From the NCBI GenBank assembly GCA_013398615.1, contig VZSR01003807.1, forward strand, positions 19,420,777 to 19,484,776: a DNA stretch of 64,000 bases. Direction: 5' to 3'. The translations under genes and the position numbers were made by a program. The notes below the pieces were generated by a model. The model made no database searches. It saw only the letters and a list, made by a program, of their open reading frames with translations, and was not told where the DNA came from. Source of the DNA: Brachypodius melanocephalos. Its lineage: Eukaryota; Chordata; Aves; Passeriformes; Pycnonotidae. This document shows, in pieces, positions 40,041-54,010 of this stretch (position 1 is its first letter; the number at the start of each line of letters is the position of its first letter).

Positions 40041-43000
40041 ACTGAACATTCTCTTTGATTCAATGCATGTGATACTTAATGTTGTCAATATTCATGTCCT
40101 TCCTTTTACGAAAAAATAGGTTGTACAAAGATTAAAAGTATCTGCAGCAGGCAAAATTTTCTTGTTCCATGATCAGATAAACACAATAGGGTGCTTGACT
40201 ACTGTGAGTGCTTCTAGGAATAACGATACTTAAATTAGCTTTATTAATCATTATTTTTCAATGTGTCAATAATAAATTACTAATTATTGCAGTAGAAATC
40301 ATAACAATTCTCATCTTTATATTCTGTATATTATACATTTGTTTAGAAAATACTCAAGACTTCAATAATCATAATTTTAAAACTTAAATATCCATATATT
40401 GTTCACTGCATGCCTTTATAACCACATTTCTGTACTGGGTTCTAATGCAGTTCATTTTAACTTAGGTAACTGCAACTCCTTAAATACTTAACTGGAAAAC
40501 ACACTGATGCTGAGGAACAGAATTAGCAGACGTGCCTCTAAAGATATAGAGGCAAACATTTAAACACCCCTTGCATTAAGCTTTACTGACACAAAATTTA
40601 AGCATTTTCTAGATATAAGTATGTACATGCTTGTGTGCTTAGAAAGCAGGTCATTGAGTGTAGAATGATATAAATCCTCTCATCCTGACCTTTAAATAAT
40701 TTAGTGATGTTTGGATAAATAGCCACTTGGATTTTAACTGCAGCACTTGATCTTAAGTATCTATTTTCCAATGTGAGAACAAGGGTCAATCTTTTCTTGA
40801 GCAGAAAGCAGTAACTTCCTTGAATTATACATTATATATTGGAGTGAAGGTATATGCATTGAAGCTAAAGTCGTACTCTGAACTAAATTATAGACATCTG
40901 AGAGAAACTAACTTCTGCATTTCATATCAAGATGTGGTACTGGAGATGCCCAGTGCTGATATCTGAACTAGGACCAGAAAGTAATTCAAGTTTCTAAATG
41001 AAATGTCAAAAAATGACAGCACAAAGTAAAATTCCAAGATACTGGGACTATTGTGATGCACATAAAAATTCCAAATAGTGAATACAATTTTAGCTGAAAT
41101 GCACCAGCAGTATTGGCAAATTTATTTTTCCAAAGCTTGCAACCTCAAACCTTTGTAGCCAGAACTGCAGACCTCAAAAAACCCTGATGAGAGCCATCTA
41201 AACTCAGATCCATTTTTTCTATGACAGAATGTCACCATTATGCAATGCAATTGATAAAAGATATATTTTAGGGGAGAAGATTCTCTAACTAATATTTGTG
41301 CTCTGGTTTTCTCATTTGATTTTCCCTTGAGGAGGAAAAACAATTCCAGACATACATCACTACTTTGTATAACATTTTATTTCAGCTCAGACCCTGTGGT
41401 AGGCTTCTTTTGTGCACATACTCATATAGTACAGAGAAAGCTTCATTCAGGATATATATCTTCTCTATTCCCAGCCCTATTTCTTATCACAAAAGCACTT
41501 TATCAAAAATGTGTTATCCTGCAACAAAGAAATAACATCTAATTCAGAGAAATCTCTTTATTTGACAGGAAAGCACAAGTGCAGCAGACTGGTTTTGAGT
41601 TAACTAACTGCCTTTCCCATAAATCTCATTAGACAATGCACTTCATCAGTCTGCTTTTTCCTTGGTCAGCTGCAAACACTAAAAGATGGTATGAGGACAG
41701 AACTCCTAAACATAGAAAAGTGGTTCATCAAAAATTGTTCCAGGAATAAATATTTGGATAATTCTCACGAGGTATAAGTTGCTTTGTAGTTGTTTTGTAG
41801 TTGTTTGTTGTTTTGCAGTTTTTGACTTTTATGTCATTCATCACATTATTTGGGCAATGATCAGGTGTGAGGGAGGGAGTGTTGAGTGGATTTACATCAG
41901 CGTAGTCTACTGTAGCTATTATGGAAATGTTAGGAGTGTCAGTTTTCCTAAGCCCCTCTATATCAGATTTTCCATCAAGTAGAAACTGTGATATAAGATA
42001 ACTAGTCCACAAAATTATTCCTTGGACATACAGATAGTCCCAACACTTGGTTACTGGTTCAGAAAGCACCATATTTGCTCTTGAAGCTCAGAAAAAAGTA
42101 CATGGGTTATGCAGGCAACAGAGCAAAGTATTGCAGTTCTTAAAGCCTTCTAGGTGTTAAAATGACATATTAAGATATCTCTAGAAATTAAAGAAGTCCT
42201 TAGATCATGCTTATTCTCACCATATGTTCGAAATTGCTTTCCTTAACAGATGAGTCACAAGAGGGTTACAGGAGGTGTCGCTCCCTGTATCTCCTTCATA
42301 AATTATTCTAATAGTCTCAGTATTTGGCTATGACTGATATACTTTATTATATAATTTATTATATCCATGTATTTTAAGCTAATTAGCATATGCAATTTTT
42401 ATCTCATACGAGATGAGAGGGAAACATTCTAAAGCATAATACTCAAAAAACCTGTGGAATTTAATATGCGACCTCCGCCTTAAATCTGAATATCTTGATT
42501 CCACTGAATGTAAGATAGATATATTTTAAAGTATTTATTGATAATCAATACCTTATTTTATATCTTTAACTGATTTTTACCTGAGTTTTACAGACATACC
42601 TGTCTAATGTTTCATTATTTTGATAACAGTAGCCAAGAGCACTTGTAGGCTTAAAGAAATGAATAATGAATAATTCTGTTCAGAACCTCAAATTATAACC
42701 TTACATTTCAAAAAAGTATTATTTGACACTTGATTTTTAGCAACGTCAATTATCTATCATTTCCAACAACTTTAGCAGAAACTCTTCTTGCTTTGTACTT
42801 TTGAAATCTGTATATTTCAGCATCCAAATTTCAAAGCCACCGTATTATCTTCAGTTTACTCCTAACAGCAGTTAAGTCACTTCAATGCGTGGTATACTTA
42901 TCCTAGGATTGATGTTGTTTGTCACATGGTATTTAAATGCACAGGCTGGTAAAGATAGTGCTGGAGAATTTGCAAGTGGCTATTTCTTGTAAGTGAGGAC

Positions 43001-43337
43001 TTCTTGTTGACTGTTCAGTTGTCATATAAATTTGAAAATTGTTTTATCTGGAAAATCTGTTACTATTAATCTTTTAGAATAGCTATTTTATAGATGTGAG
43101 TCCTCCTACATGAAGCAGCTATTAATAGAAATTGTGTGCATGTAAAAGGACAAAAGAACTAGCAAGTAAACATACAGTAGTGTGGCAAGTAAACTGGGAG
43201 AGACCAGCTAAACTTTTCTCATTATAGTGGTACTTTCCAACAAGTAATAACATGAACTTTTGCGTTAATTGGAATTTGCATGTTGTTTTACCTTGCTGCC
43301 AAATTCAGCTTGCCAACAGATGTCCCTAGTGAGGACA

Positions 43338-43640
43338 TAGAGTCATAGAATAACAGGAGATCCTGAGGTGAAAAGGAGTCATAAGGACCTATCCTTGGGT
43401 CCAACACCTTGCTCCAGTACCTGCGAGATGCAGTGCATGGTCCTGCCTCCAACACTGACAGAATTCCTTGGATGGATGCACTGGAGGAATCTGCCAGTAT
43501 TTGAGCTATTTTATATCTCACTCATCTTAGGTACTTCTCCACCCAAGAGCTTTAAATCCTGCCATTATTCAAAGGCCAGCTTCTATCAGTGGTGTTGCTA
43601 GAGCTTAATCGACATTCTGTCATGTGACAGAGTATTATTT
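43338..43640 (-). mobile_element. CR1-like LINE 3' fragment
   Basis: The + strand begins with the inverted CR1 tail ('gagtcatagaataacaggag') followed by 'ggacctatccttgggtcca', which fits the reverse complement of a CR1 3' end. Similarity is clear only for the first 100 bases or so, so the right boundary is uncertain. Confidence 0.5.
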
Positions 43641-43888
43641 ACGTGCATGTTTAAATATATTTGCAAAAAGGGTGTGTTCATTTCCATTTCTCCCATAACA
43701 CATATGAAATAAATGGTACATGTAAGTACTTCAGAAACCTGACCATTGTTCCTCCTTCTCCCAGGACTCTTTCTTTTTGTTTTAATTTCATCGTTAGGAA
43801 ACCTTCAGAGCACCCTGGAGATGACCTGCTCTGGTGGTGTTAATGCCTAATAAAAGCTTTGCGTTGGTGCACAGATAACTTAGAAGTG

Positions 43889-43921
43889 CGCACACACACA
43901 CACGCATACACACACACACAC
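43889..43921. repeat. (CA)n microsatellite
   Basis: Interrupted CA dinucleotide run. Confidence 0.9.
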
Positions 43922-44792
43922 TTCACCACTCTTTTGACACTTCACTGAAACAATTTTTTATGAGGAAAAGTCTTACATGGGCTAATACATAGGGTCACGA
44001 CCAGCTTCTTCTTCTCTGTGCTGCTGTCCCTAACGGGGCACACAGCTCATGCTGGCAGTCTCTCCTGAATGTCTGCCTCGTGCCTTCCTCCCTGAGGTCA
44101 TTGCTTGCCCCAGGCTCAGGCTCTTGGGGCTCTACAGATATATCTGACAGATACCTCATCCTTCCCCATCTGTGCTGGTGTGGGACTGAAGCACAGTGTG
44201 CTTTCCTGGGCCAGTTCAAGTTCACATTTTATTTAGATCCCACTGCTGCATACATAAAATACTGGTCTGTCTTTCCAGCAGTCAAGCACCTGAACAAAGC
44301 TCCTTGTCTTCTATTCAGTGTCTGCCCACATCAGAATTGCTTCACTGATTGTGTAAGTCCTTGTCCTTGCTACCATGCAGGCTTATCATCTGGCATGATC
44401 TTTCAGGCCTCTTTCTACACCCTCACACTCAGGCTGCATCCATGTCCTGCTTATTTTTGCTGTAAAACCACACTCATACGTAGTGTGGTTTACCAATCCA
44501 CAAGGCTAAAACTGATCTGAGCATTTATAATTCCCCGTCTGGGTCACAGTAGGTAATTCCCTAACCTTTCAAAACTCACTCCATGCATACCCACCTGGAA
44601 AGCTGATGCAGTTTCATTAACTCATGAGACCATGAGCTCTTGCAAGAAACTCTTCAACCATCAAATCAAATGTAAGGTGCTTATCTTTTCTATAATAATC
44701 TACCATTTTTATTCCTGCATCTATTGACTTTGATCTCTCTTCTTGCAGTTAGAATTACCATTTTCAATTTGGTAAATACTTAAACAAGCATT

Positions 44793-44892
44793 NNNNNNNN
44801 NNNNNNNNNNNNNNNNNNNNNNNNNNNNNNNNNNNNNNNNNNNNNNNNNNNNNNNNNNNNNNNNNNNNNNNNNNNNNNNNNNNNNNNNNNNN
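44793..44892. other. Assembly gap of 100 Ns
   Basis: Exactly 100 N bases, a conventional placeholder for a gap of unknown size. The right flank (44893-45060) is GC-richer than the surroundings, so the missing piece may be a repeat or GC-rich sequence. Confidence 0.99.
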
Positions 44893-47800
44893 CCTAGCTA
44901 AATGCAAAGGAGAGCTCTCTCCTGCTGTCCATGCTGCAGACAGCACAGTCCATGAGAAGGAACGCAGAGGATCGAGTGCAGTTTCTGCAAACAAACCTTG
45001 CACTTCTTCTCCCCGCTTCGCTCTTGGAACCAGCCTTAATGGTGCAGAACTTAATATCCAGCATAAACACAACAGACAATTGGGGATACAAGCATCATAA
45101 AATCACACGTTACCCTAGGACAATTTTTTTCTTGTTATCTTACCCCTGTGTTTTAAATACTTTGGAGAAGAGACCATCCTTTAGTGCTTTGTTTGCACAT
45201 TGCTTTATGCGGTGGGATTACATTCAAGGACTTCCAGGTGCTCCAACAATGAAAACAATTTTAAAAGTGAGTCTCAAAATATTTCCTATTTTACAGAAAC
45301 TCTTTACAAAATAATGATTGTTTAAATGTAGCCTGCGATAAATCAGCCTGACATTTGATTCAGTTTCCTCTCTTTTCTCTATAAGGAATTGATTCTCCTA
45401 GCTATTGAGACTCATTGTGGGGACTGAGCAGAAGATAAATCAGCAAAAGGATGTGATAAGAGTACCTTTAGAATATTCAGCCATAAAAATGGGCATTCCA
45501 TCTTAAAAAATCCAGATGGCCAAGAAAGAAAATGACAGAAATAATGACATCAAAGATAAATGGATGGTGCCATTATGAAAATTATACTCTTTGAAACAAT
45601 AAATGTTACCAAAAACAAAGGATCAAGTGACTCAGCTTCTTGAAACCAGGGATCCCTTTATTCCATGGGAGAACCCAATGTGCCACGATTTACTGCAGAA
45701 CAAGGATCTCTGGCTCCCTCAGGTGAAGGGAATAGCTGATGTGCTTTGCCACTGTACTAAAATCAAATTAATCTACCATACTTTTTGTGTCATCAATTCC
45801 TATGAGCCTTTTAAACAAGCTGAGGTAAAGCAGATGGTGTAATTTCTCCTTCTTTTTTAAAATTCATGGCAGGTCACATGGTATTTAAATATGCTGTTAT
45901 TAGGCAGCTTTGAATTTCTGTATCTGATATATTTGGCTAGTTCATTGTTGTGATGTTACATTTGACAGTTAACTTTCAAAACAAATCCTAAATTACCTAT
46001 TATAATTACTCACCAGCTTTCTGTGGCTGAGATAATTTGTAGACTTGTTCCTCTCTATAGCATATGCCATTGACCAGCTATCACTACTGGAAAACATTCT
46101 TCTTAAAAATGTTCTTTCTGCCCCTATTCTTAAACTTATGAGGTATGCAACCTCAACAAATTTGCTTTAATAAACCATATTGAGTCATATAACTCCTCCC
46201 AGGATAACATTCCTCCCAAGACAGCAAGAACAAGTGACAGGCAGCAGAAAGAAAAATATTTTGTCATGTGATATTCCTTTGCAGTTTTTTTTCTAAATTT
46301 CCTTCACTTCCATTAGCATATTTGCAGAAGAGAACTCATTTTTTTAATGAAGTAAAAGAACAAGCCTCAGGTTTCATCAAGGAATAAAAGTTGACAAGCT
46401 CAGCACTTGCAAGTGCATATGAGAATTTAATGCTGAAAGTAAAGGACACAGCTGAATTATTATAATGTGCTGGTAGAATCAGAAATAGTGATGTTTCTCT
46501 AGCAGACTTTCCACATGATAAAGCTTCTTCCATGCAATCCATAGATAGTTAATCTACAGTTTACTTCAGTGTATATAATTCCTGACAGCAGTAGATTCAT
46601 TGAAATGGTACAAGCTCTGTCCGAATGAGCAAATGGAGCTATTTGAGAAAATAAAAAGCCCTAAACACGGATTATACGAGGTATTGGATATGTTATGTTG
46701 TAACCTAGTTTTATCGCAACAAGCAGTATAAAACATTTTACCCCCAAAGCTTAATAAAAGAAATCATCTTCTATTTGCATATCTTCTCCCTCTTCTCCCC
46801 ACATACACCATGTTTCTTGGAAGGCAATGTTTCTCTGTGTTCTTGGCCAGTGGCACTAGTTTTGCCATATGTACAATGCTGTGTTACTAAATAGCTAACA
46901 AAAAAAATGAAATTTAATATTTACTTCTCGAAAATGTAAACATATGAGTCAAAGTGAGGAAACATTCGCTTCAGCTCGTACACACAGACTGCTATCCATT
47001 TCAGTTTTTCTTAGTCCATTTCTTGAATTGACACAAATAACAGCACCAGTAGACCATATTTTGTAGTCTCTACAACAAACATTTTTTTATGTTATCATTA
47101 GCAATGGCCATTTCAGACCTTTTTCTTTACTTTACACGGATATTTCCATTAATGATGGTTTTTATTGCTGTTTTCCCCTCGAGAATCAGGTTTGATTCAG
47201 GCTAGTTACTCCCCGATAAGCAGAGAACTTTTTCCTTTTGGCTTTAAAACCAGTCTAATTTAATTATTTCAGACTAAATCTGGCTATTTCAGAAATTATG
47301 AGTAGTTCTACTGAAGCTTGAAAAAATGTGGATTGAGAATAAGAATTATATGCAATATAGACTCAATATATCTTATTTTTGTAAGGAATTACTTTCTTTT
47401 GTTTATAAGAAGTTATCTATTTTTTTCTGTAACAATATGTGTTGCTGTTCTCATTTTACTGTCACTCTAGAAGCTGGCAGTGAAGTTTATTCTATCTCAC
47501 TACATTTTGAACCCGTTCTCTTGTCTCATTGTCTGCATGATTTCTGCAACTCCAGATGACATCTCTTCAGCCACCTTGAGGGACTTGAAAATCTCCTTCT
47601 AAGATTTAATTGGAATCTGGAGTTTAAAATGAGTTCTCCATTCCTGCCCTTGTTGCCTTTACTTGCCTGCTGATTTCTTTCACTTTGGCTGGAAAACCAA
47701 CTACTCTCAGATAGAGCTCTTCCTTTTATATTTTTTGTTGTTGTCATCTCAGGCTAAAAATAAAATACCTGTACAACACTGTAGGCTTCCCTCTGCTCCT

Positions 47801-48324
47801 GGGATGAGATCTCAGAGACTCTTTACTATCTCCTAAAATGAGAGGAGCTGCCATTCCACCCCCGCAGGTTTCCTTTTCTAATCAGAAAGCTGCATAAGGC
47901 ATACTTTCCCTCCAGTTTTCTCCTTATTCCTGTCTTATGGTTAGAGTTAGGTATTTTTCATATCCAGCCATTTTTTCTCGCAGCCTCTAGCCCATCATAT
48001 TCTCCTACCTGTTGTTTCTACCCCATACAGCTCACAGCCTTAAGTTTTTAATGTCCTACACTTCACTTAATGGCACTTTTTTTTGCCCTCTTCTTGCCTC
48101 CCCTGGTGCAGTTATGTTACCAAATTATCCAGTTTATTGCTCTTCCATTGCTCTCCCAGGACACCTCACCTTCTCATGGCCTTTGTAAATGAATTCACCT
48201 GACTCTACAGGTGACAGAGTGGCATAGGCATCTCTGATGGAGATTCCCAAACCTAAAACCAGTGTCCTACACTGTGGGAACAACTTATATATATAACACC
48301 TGGTTATCCTTATTTCTATCCATC

Positions 48325-48378
48325 CTTGCTGGAGTTACCAGATCCCTTCCAACTAGATAATCTGTGATTCTGTGATTA
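48325..48378 (+). mobile_element. CR1 LINE tail fragment
   Basis: A short piece with 'gatcccttccaactagataa' followed by the terminal repeat 'ctgtgattctgtgatt', the CR1 3' end. Sequence farther left is too decayed to assign. Confidence 0.6.
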
Positions 48379-49094
48379 GCTTAACTTTTTGCTATGTTTA
48401 GGAGGGCAAAGTTAGGAATCCTGTTCCTAGTAAGAGTGCATCAAGGCAAGACAGATTCGTCATGTGTGTCTCTTCTGCTACTGTGTGCACTCATCCATTG
48501 AATGTCTGTTTTAGACAGAAGCTGGGTGAGATTAGCCCAATTCGTAGCTGCTAAGAAGTGATAATTTCCTTGGATACCAAAGACAGTGAAGAAAGTAGTC
48601 ACTTTAGTAACTTCAATTACAGCCACTGAGTTTTCACCAAAAATTCATTAATTACACCTTGTGAATAAGTTTTGATTTTGCTAAAAATTTGAATGTAAGA
48701 AATTAAGATTACTTAGGGGAAAGGAGCAGAAACTAAATGCAACTTGAAATAAATTTATCAAATATGAAATCACTACAGATCTCAGCACCAAAGTATAACA
48801 AAGGAGAGATCCAATAGAGCTGAGAAGTTTTCTATGCACTATCAGAATGACTCAGGCTAAGGAAAAAAAAACAAAACTCTTTTTTAATATACAAACTTTT
48901 ACAGCAAATGCTTAGCTAGCTTTGTTTTAATAATGAAAGGAATGTTTTTATTTCATTCCATACAGACAGCTTTTGTGGGTAAAAGTTAAGAATAATCCTG
49001 AGGTCCTTCTCAAGGGTCAAAAATGCTCAAGGTGCCCAGCTTGTTCCCTCAGGTTTTGTCTTTCCTCTGCAACTGCAGACTAAGAAAATAATTT

Positions 49095-49111
49095 AAAAAA
49101 AAAAAAAAAAA
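49095..49111. repeat. A-homopolymer
   Basis: A run of about 17 A bases inside the intron. No LINE or processed gene copy was recognised to its left. Confidence 0.9.
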
Positions 49112-51639
49112 GGAGGAAAATCAAACAAAAGAGACAACACAGAAAAGGAATATTAGTTATTTTGTAACTCCAGTCCTTTTTTCATGAATCAGTAGAGGTC
49201 AAGGACCTCTATCAAAGTCTGTGCAACAGAATGAGAAATACCTCCACAAGTAGTGATACTTCAAGTATTTTACATCTAGAGACCTTAAAAAGATGTTTTC
49301 AATGTGCATTTTATGTGTCATATGCCTGATTTCACAACCCATAACCATATTAATTTTTTTTCTTTTTATTTAAACGAGATTTTACCTAACTTTGCTTTTA
49401 TGATGATTATTCACAGCATGCCATAAAACCCACTCATATTTCTTTTCTGACCTTTATTTTTATTCTTTGTTATTAATTATGCATGTTTGGGAATATTTGT
49501 CTAATCTACTTGAAATTAGGGGGAATTATTCTACTTTGTTAAACATTAAGAATTATTGTAAGACACAGACACCTCCATTAGATGGATCCATTTGCCACCT
49601 CAGCTTTATCTGTATCTGTGCATGGTGAATTATCAGGTGGTAAAATCAGTTGCTGTTTCTTTTATCCTATGGGTGGAAACCTTCAGGGGTGCCACTGAAG
49701 TGGAAGTGAGGTTAAGAAAGGAAAAGCAGTAGAATTTTTTTTACTATACCCGGCCTAATGGTAAACCAACATTTTTTTTCTCAGCTATTCCAGAGGAAGA
49801 CAGTATGATACTCTGTATCATTCTACTGATTCCCAGAGACCAAAAATAATCCTATACCACTGTTTCTGTCTTTCATCCAGACAATAGTAGATTCCACTCA
49901 GGCTGGACTCTAAGACAAATTTCCCCTTTATATACTGAACTCTAGAAGTCATTGTAGCTTGAGTAAGAATCCACCTAAATTTGGTAGTTAGGTCTGTGCT
50001 GAGGAACAAACAGGATAATATCAGCCAGGGGAGGATTCAGTCACCTTTTATTCACAACAAGTCCTATGCCAGTGTTCAGAAAAATATAGCTCAGCTTCTA
50101 GTAGATGTAACCTGGCTTCCTTTTCAACTCTCAGAGGTGAATAAGGTTTTTTCCCAATGCAAAGTTCTTTGTAGTATGGTGTTGTTTTCTGCCATTTCCT
50201 CTTCAGCATTGCTTGTTAAAAGTGATGGGAACTGTGGCTTGTCCCATCCAGTTTCAAGAAAACTCCTAATGAGCCACATGCTTTCTCACAGCCTGAGTTT
50301 GAACTTTCTATGCCCTTTAATTCTTCCTTTTGTTATGTCGGTGAACACTCAAATAAAGTTATGTGACTCCCCGCTGCTTTGCTTTGCTTGTAGTCTCCCA
50401 AAGCCTCCCTTTCTGCCTCCCCTCAAGCTCTTCTGGCCATATGTTCATGGAACTCACTTGCATGTTGCTGTACTGGATGTTTGGATCACGTGCCTGCCTT
50501 CAGGTGAAATCCTGGTCTATGATGAGAGAATTAAGGCAGCAGCCAGGGGGTCCATGTTGCTCACCACAACTGACTTTCAGAATAATGTTTGTTTTAGTTT
50601 TCACTGCCTTACTTTTTTCATCTCTTTTTCCTCTTTGATACATAACACACAATAAGAACCCTCATTCTTTTTATGAAAGCCTTCTTTCTCCTTTGGGACC
50701 AAGCAAAATAATGTTTTCTTGAAAGGTAATTTGCTTGGGAGATTTTCTTTGTGTGACTCAATTCATTCTTGCAGAGAGCTCTGGATTTATGCAAACTAAC
50801 ATTTTCCATCAAACCACGAGGAATTAAGCATCAAGCATACTTGGATTTAGGAACAAATATTTAAACCAATAGCAAAGCCTATGGGAACAGCTGTCAAATT
50901 TAACAGCAGCAATTTCCTCCTGTTTTTTTCCCAGACATTTTCTTTCCTCTGTTCACTTATCTTTAGGAGATCCTTAAGACTAATATGTCCACTAAAAAAA
51001 AGAAAAAAATCAGTGTCTCCTGTCAGTCAAATGGACACATGCATTTTGCTGTGCAGACCATGCAGCTTCTTTACCTGCTTACCTTATCACAGCATCTTCT
51101 GAGCAATCTATATCTGCCTGATCATCCACTTATGGTACCTGCAGGATTGACAGGTAAGCACTTCTAAAGTTTCTGTCAGTGTATAAGGCAATTGAAGGCG
51201 TTAATCACAGAATAAACACCTTAGTGTCTGTTCTCTCTGCAGCTGAAACAGGCTGGCACTGGCAGAGAGAAAGAATAAGAAAAATCAGGAAAAAACAAGA
51301 TTTCTGAGGTCTAATTCAACCATCCCTGAAGTTAGAGGAAGATTTTTCACTGACATTAGAGGAAATGGATCTGCTGCTAAGGTCAGACAGGCCATAGACA
51401 ATATTTGAAGTTTTGCACAGAACAGCTCATAGTATTTTTGAATTCAAACTCAGCTGAGCTGTGAACAAACTGTGAAGTGAAAGGGAAAGCAGATGAATTC
51501 TTTTCCTGACATCTATAGAATAGTGCCAAGAGTTTGAGTAGCCAGTAAGGGAAATGGAAATTTTTACTGCTGAGAAGTAATAGGATATAACTGATATTGC
51601 AAGTACATGGTGGGATGATCTATGCAGCCAGAACTTAAA

Positions 51640-54010
51640 AATAATTACATAAAGCATGTTTACCTAAAAAGAACAGTCTAAAGAAATGAGAGTGGTACTC
51701 TGTGTTAGAGAGATGATTATCTGTATTAGAGCTATTGTCTGGAAAGAAAAATTGTACTGTTCTAGGTGACTTCAGTTTTATAGACCTATGGCAGACATTG
51801 TATGCAGTATGTAGTAAAACATCATTGAAGTTTCTAAGGATTACAGATGATAATTATCTAACACAAAAGGTATTGAACCTAGCATAAGATAATTCTCTTT
51901 TGGGCCTCATTAAATTGGATAAAGAGGAACAAATTGGAGGATATAATTACATTAATTATGGGAAAACAGAGGACAGTAATATGTCTACTTGGTACTTCAA
52001 AAGTGAATTTTTCAAACCTGGAGAAAATTATGATAGATAATTGATTAGGAAGAATAAATACAGACAGCCCATTGGGAAAGAAACTATGAAGTTGTTTAAC
52101 AAGAATTTATGAGATGTCCAGAAGCCACACCTCATAATTAAGAAATAGTATACCATTGTGGTAATATTCCTCCTGCTTCAGGAGTAAAGTGGATGTATCA
52201 CTTAATTTTTTTAAAAATATATATGTATAGCAAAATGATGCTATGAAAGGCAAGAGCAATAATGATATGTTACGAACAAAGAGAGGAAATAATGCATCTC
52301 CCAGTAATTAGGACAGTAAGAAAACAATTTTTAGGAATTAGGAAAAAAAGAAGCTAGGTTAAGTGTAAAAATTTGGAACAGAGATCATTATCATGGCAAA
52401 AATGAAGTATAAATGGAAGTGTATGTGTATCTATGTGACTATGTATGCTTGTCTGAAAGTACCAACAATAACAGCAGAACAAAATTAAAAGGGAAGGTAT
52501 GTATTAACTACTAGGGAACAGCATATAATTGCTTTCATTTAAAAGGAGAGGTAGAAACACTCACCTATGGATAAGTGTTAAGGGAACCATGTAGAATATA
52601 GTATTTATAAAACATGCATATAAGACAAACAACATTTCTGTTAAAAGTCAGGAATTTTGCCTAATATTTATGAGGGATGAGAGAAAATAATGAGGCAAAA
52701 TATCTAAAACTGCATCTGTTCCAGAAAAGTATAGAAGGTAAATCTATACCAAAAAATCCACTTTGTCATTGCTATCCAAGATGAACACCAGAGACATAAT
52801 GAGCACTGGACTGATGGCATCCCTTGTCCCCCTTGGTGCACACAAATGATCCTGGCCAAGTCACTGAGACACAGACACCAGAATGTATCGATGTAAGAAA
52901 TGGGAAGAATTAACTTAGACATTTTCTAATGTAAGATCACCTTCATCTTCTCTGAGATCTCTCACTGATATTTCCCACACTGATTGGCTACATTAGTAGA
53001 CGGAGGTTCTAAGACTCTTCTCAAATCTGAAAACTGTCCATAAGTAGTTCCTGGAGAGAACCACGAGGACATGCTTGTAACACAGGAGAAGAGTATGGTA
53101 TTTTGTAATTTGTTAGGGTAGGCATTATGCTATTTTGCAGAAGACATTGAAGTGTCAAAGTTTCTACACTGTTTGTGCACACTTCATTCTCAGCATGGAC
53201 ATCTCTGAAAGGAAATTCATCTCAGCTCTGCTAATTACCTATCTTAAGATAGGTGTGAATTTTAAATTGATGTACCTAATTTTTCTAAGCTTAGACATAG
53301 ACAATTAACTGTGAGATCACCACATTTAAAATGGATGTTAAAATATATCTCAATAAAATTTTGAAGGCAGAATGTCCAGCAAGTTTTCACTTGGGAGACA
53401 TAACAAAATACACATCTGACCAGGTAATATTCTTATTTAATTGCTGCAACATGTGGAATTTTCAGGAGATTGAGAATGTCATCCCAATATTTTAAAAACC
53501 ATAAAAATCCTGACTAGTGAAACCTGGCAACAATGCTGAGAAAAAGAATGTAATTGTTACTACAGGTTTTAATTGATAGAGAATAAAAAGCTAGAAATAT
53601 AATTAGTGTCAATCATTTTGTTTCTGGAGAAAGAGTTCTTACAGTCCTTATTAAACACACTTCAAATAATTCTTTTATCACATTGTAATTTAGGCAGTGA
53701 AAGATAAATAATATATTTACACTTTTAAAAGGAATTTTGACACATTAATACACAACATGCTGATTTAAAAATTAGTGCAACCACAGAGTACCTCTTAAAT
53801 GGATTAACAGCTGCCTAAGAGACAGTTTCAGAAAAAGTAACTGTCAGTGTGTATGTATTGTCAAAGGAACGAGTTTCTAGTAGTCTTTAGGAGGTTACCT
53901 GGTGGAATAATCACCATCTGGTCCAGTACTATTCAATGTAGTTAACAGTGGTTTGGAAGACACAAAATTACTGATGATCACGGTGATGGCTGAGAAAGGA
54001 AGAAGACCAT
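51640..54010 (+). mobile_element. Long decayed CR1/L3-type LINE with endonuclease and reverse-transcriptase remnants
   Basis: Near 51760 the sequence 'gttctaggtgacttcagtt' fits the LGDFN block of the CR1/L3 endonuclease. Farther right, near 53490, 'atcccaatattttaaaaacc' fits the reverse-transcriptase start. Near 53915, 'ctggtccagtactattcaat' and then 'gacacaaaattactgatga' fit the later reverse-transcriptase motifs in the right order. Many stops and indels make it an old, dead copy. Boundaries are approximate and the middle may contain other insertions. Confidence 0.45.
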
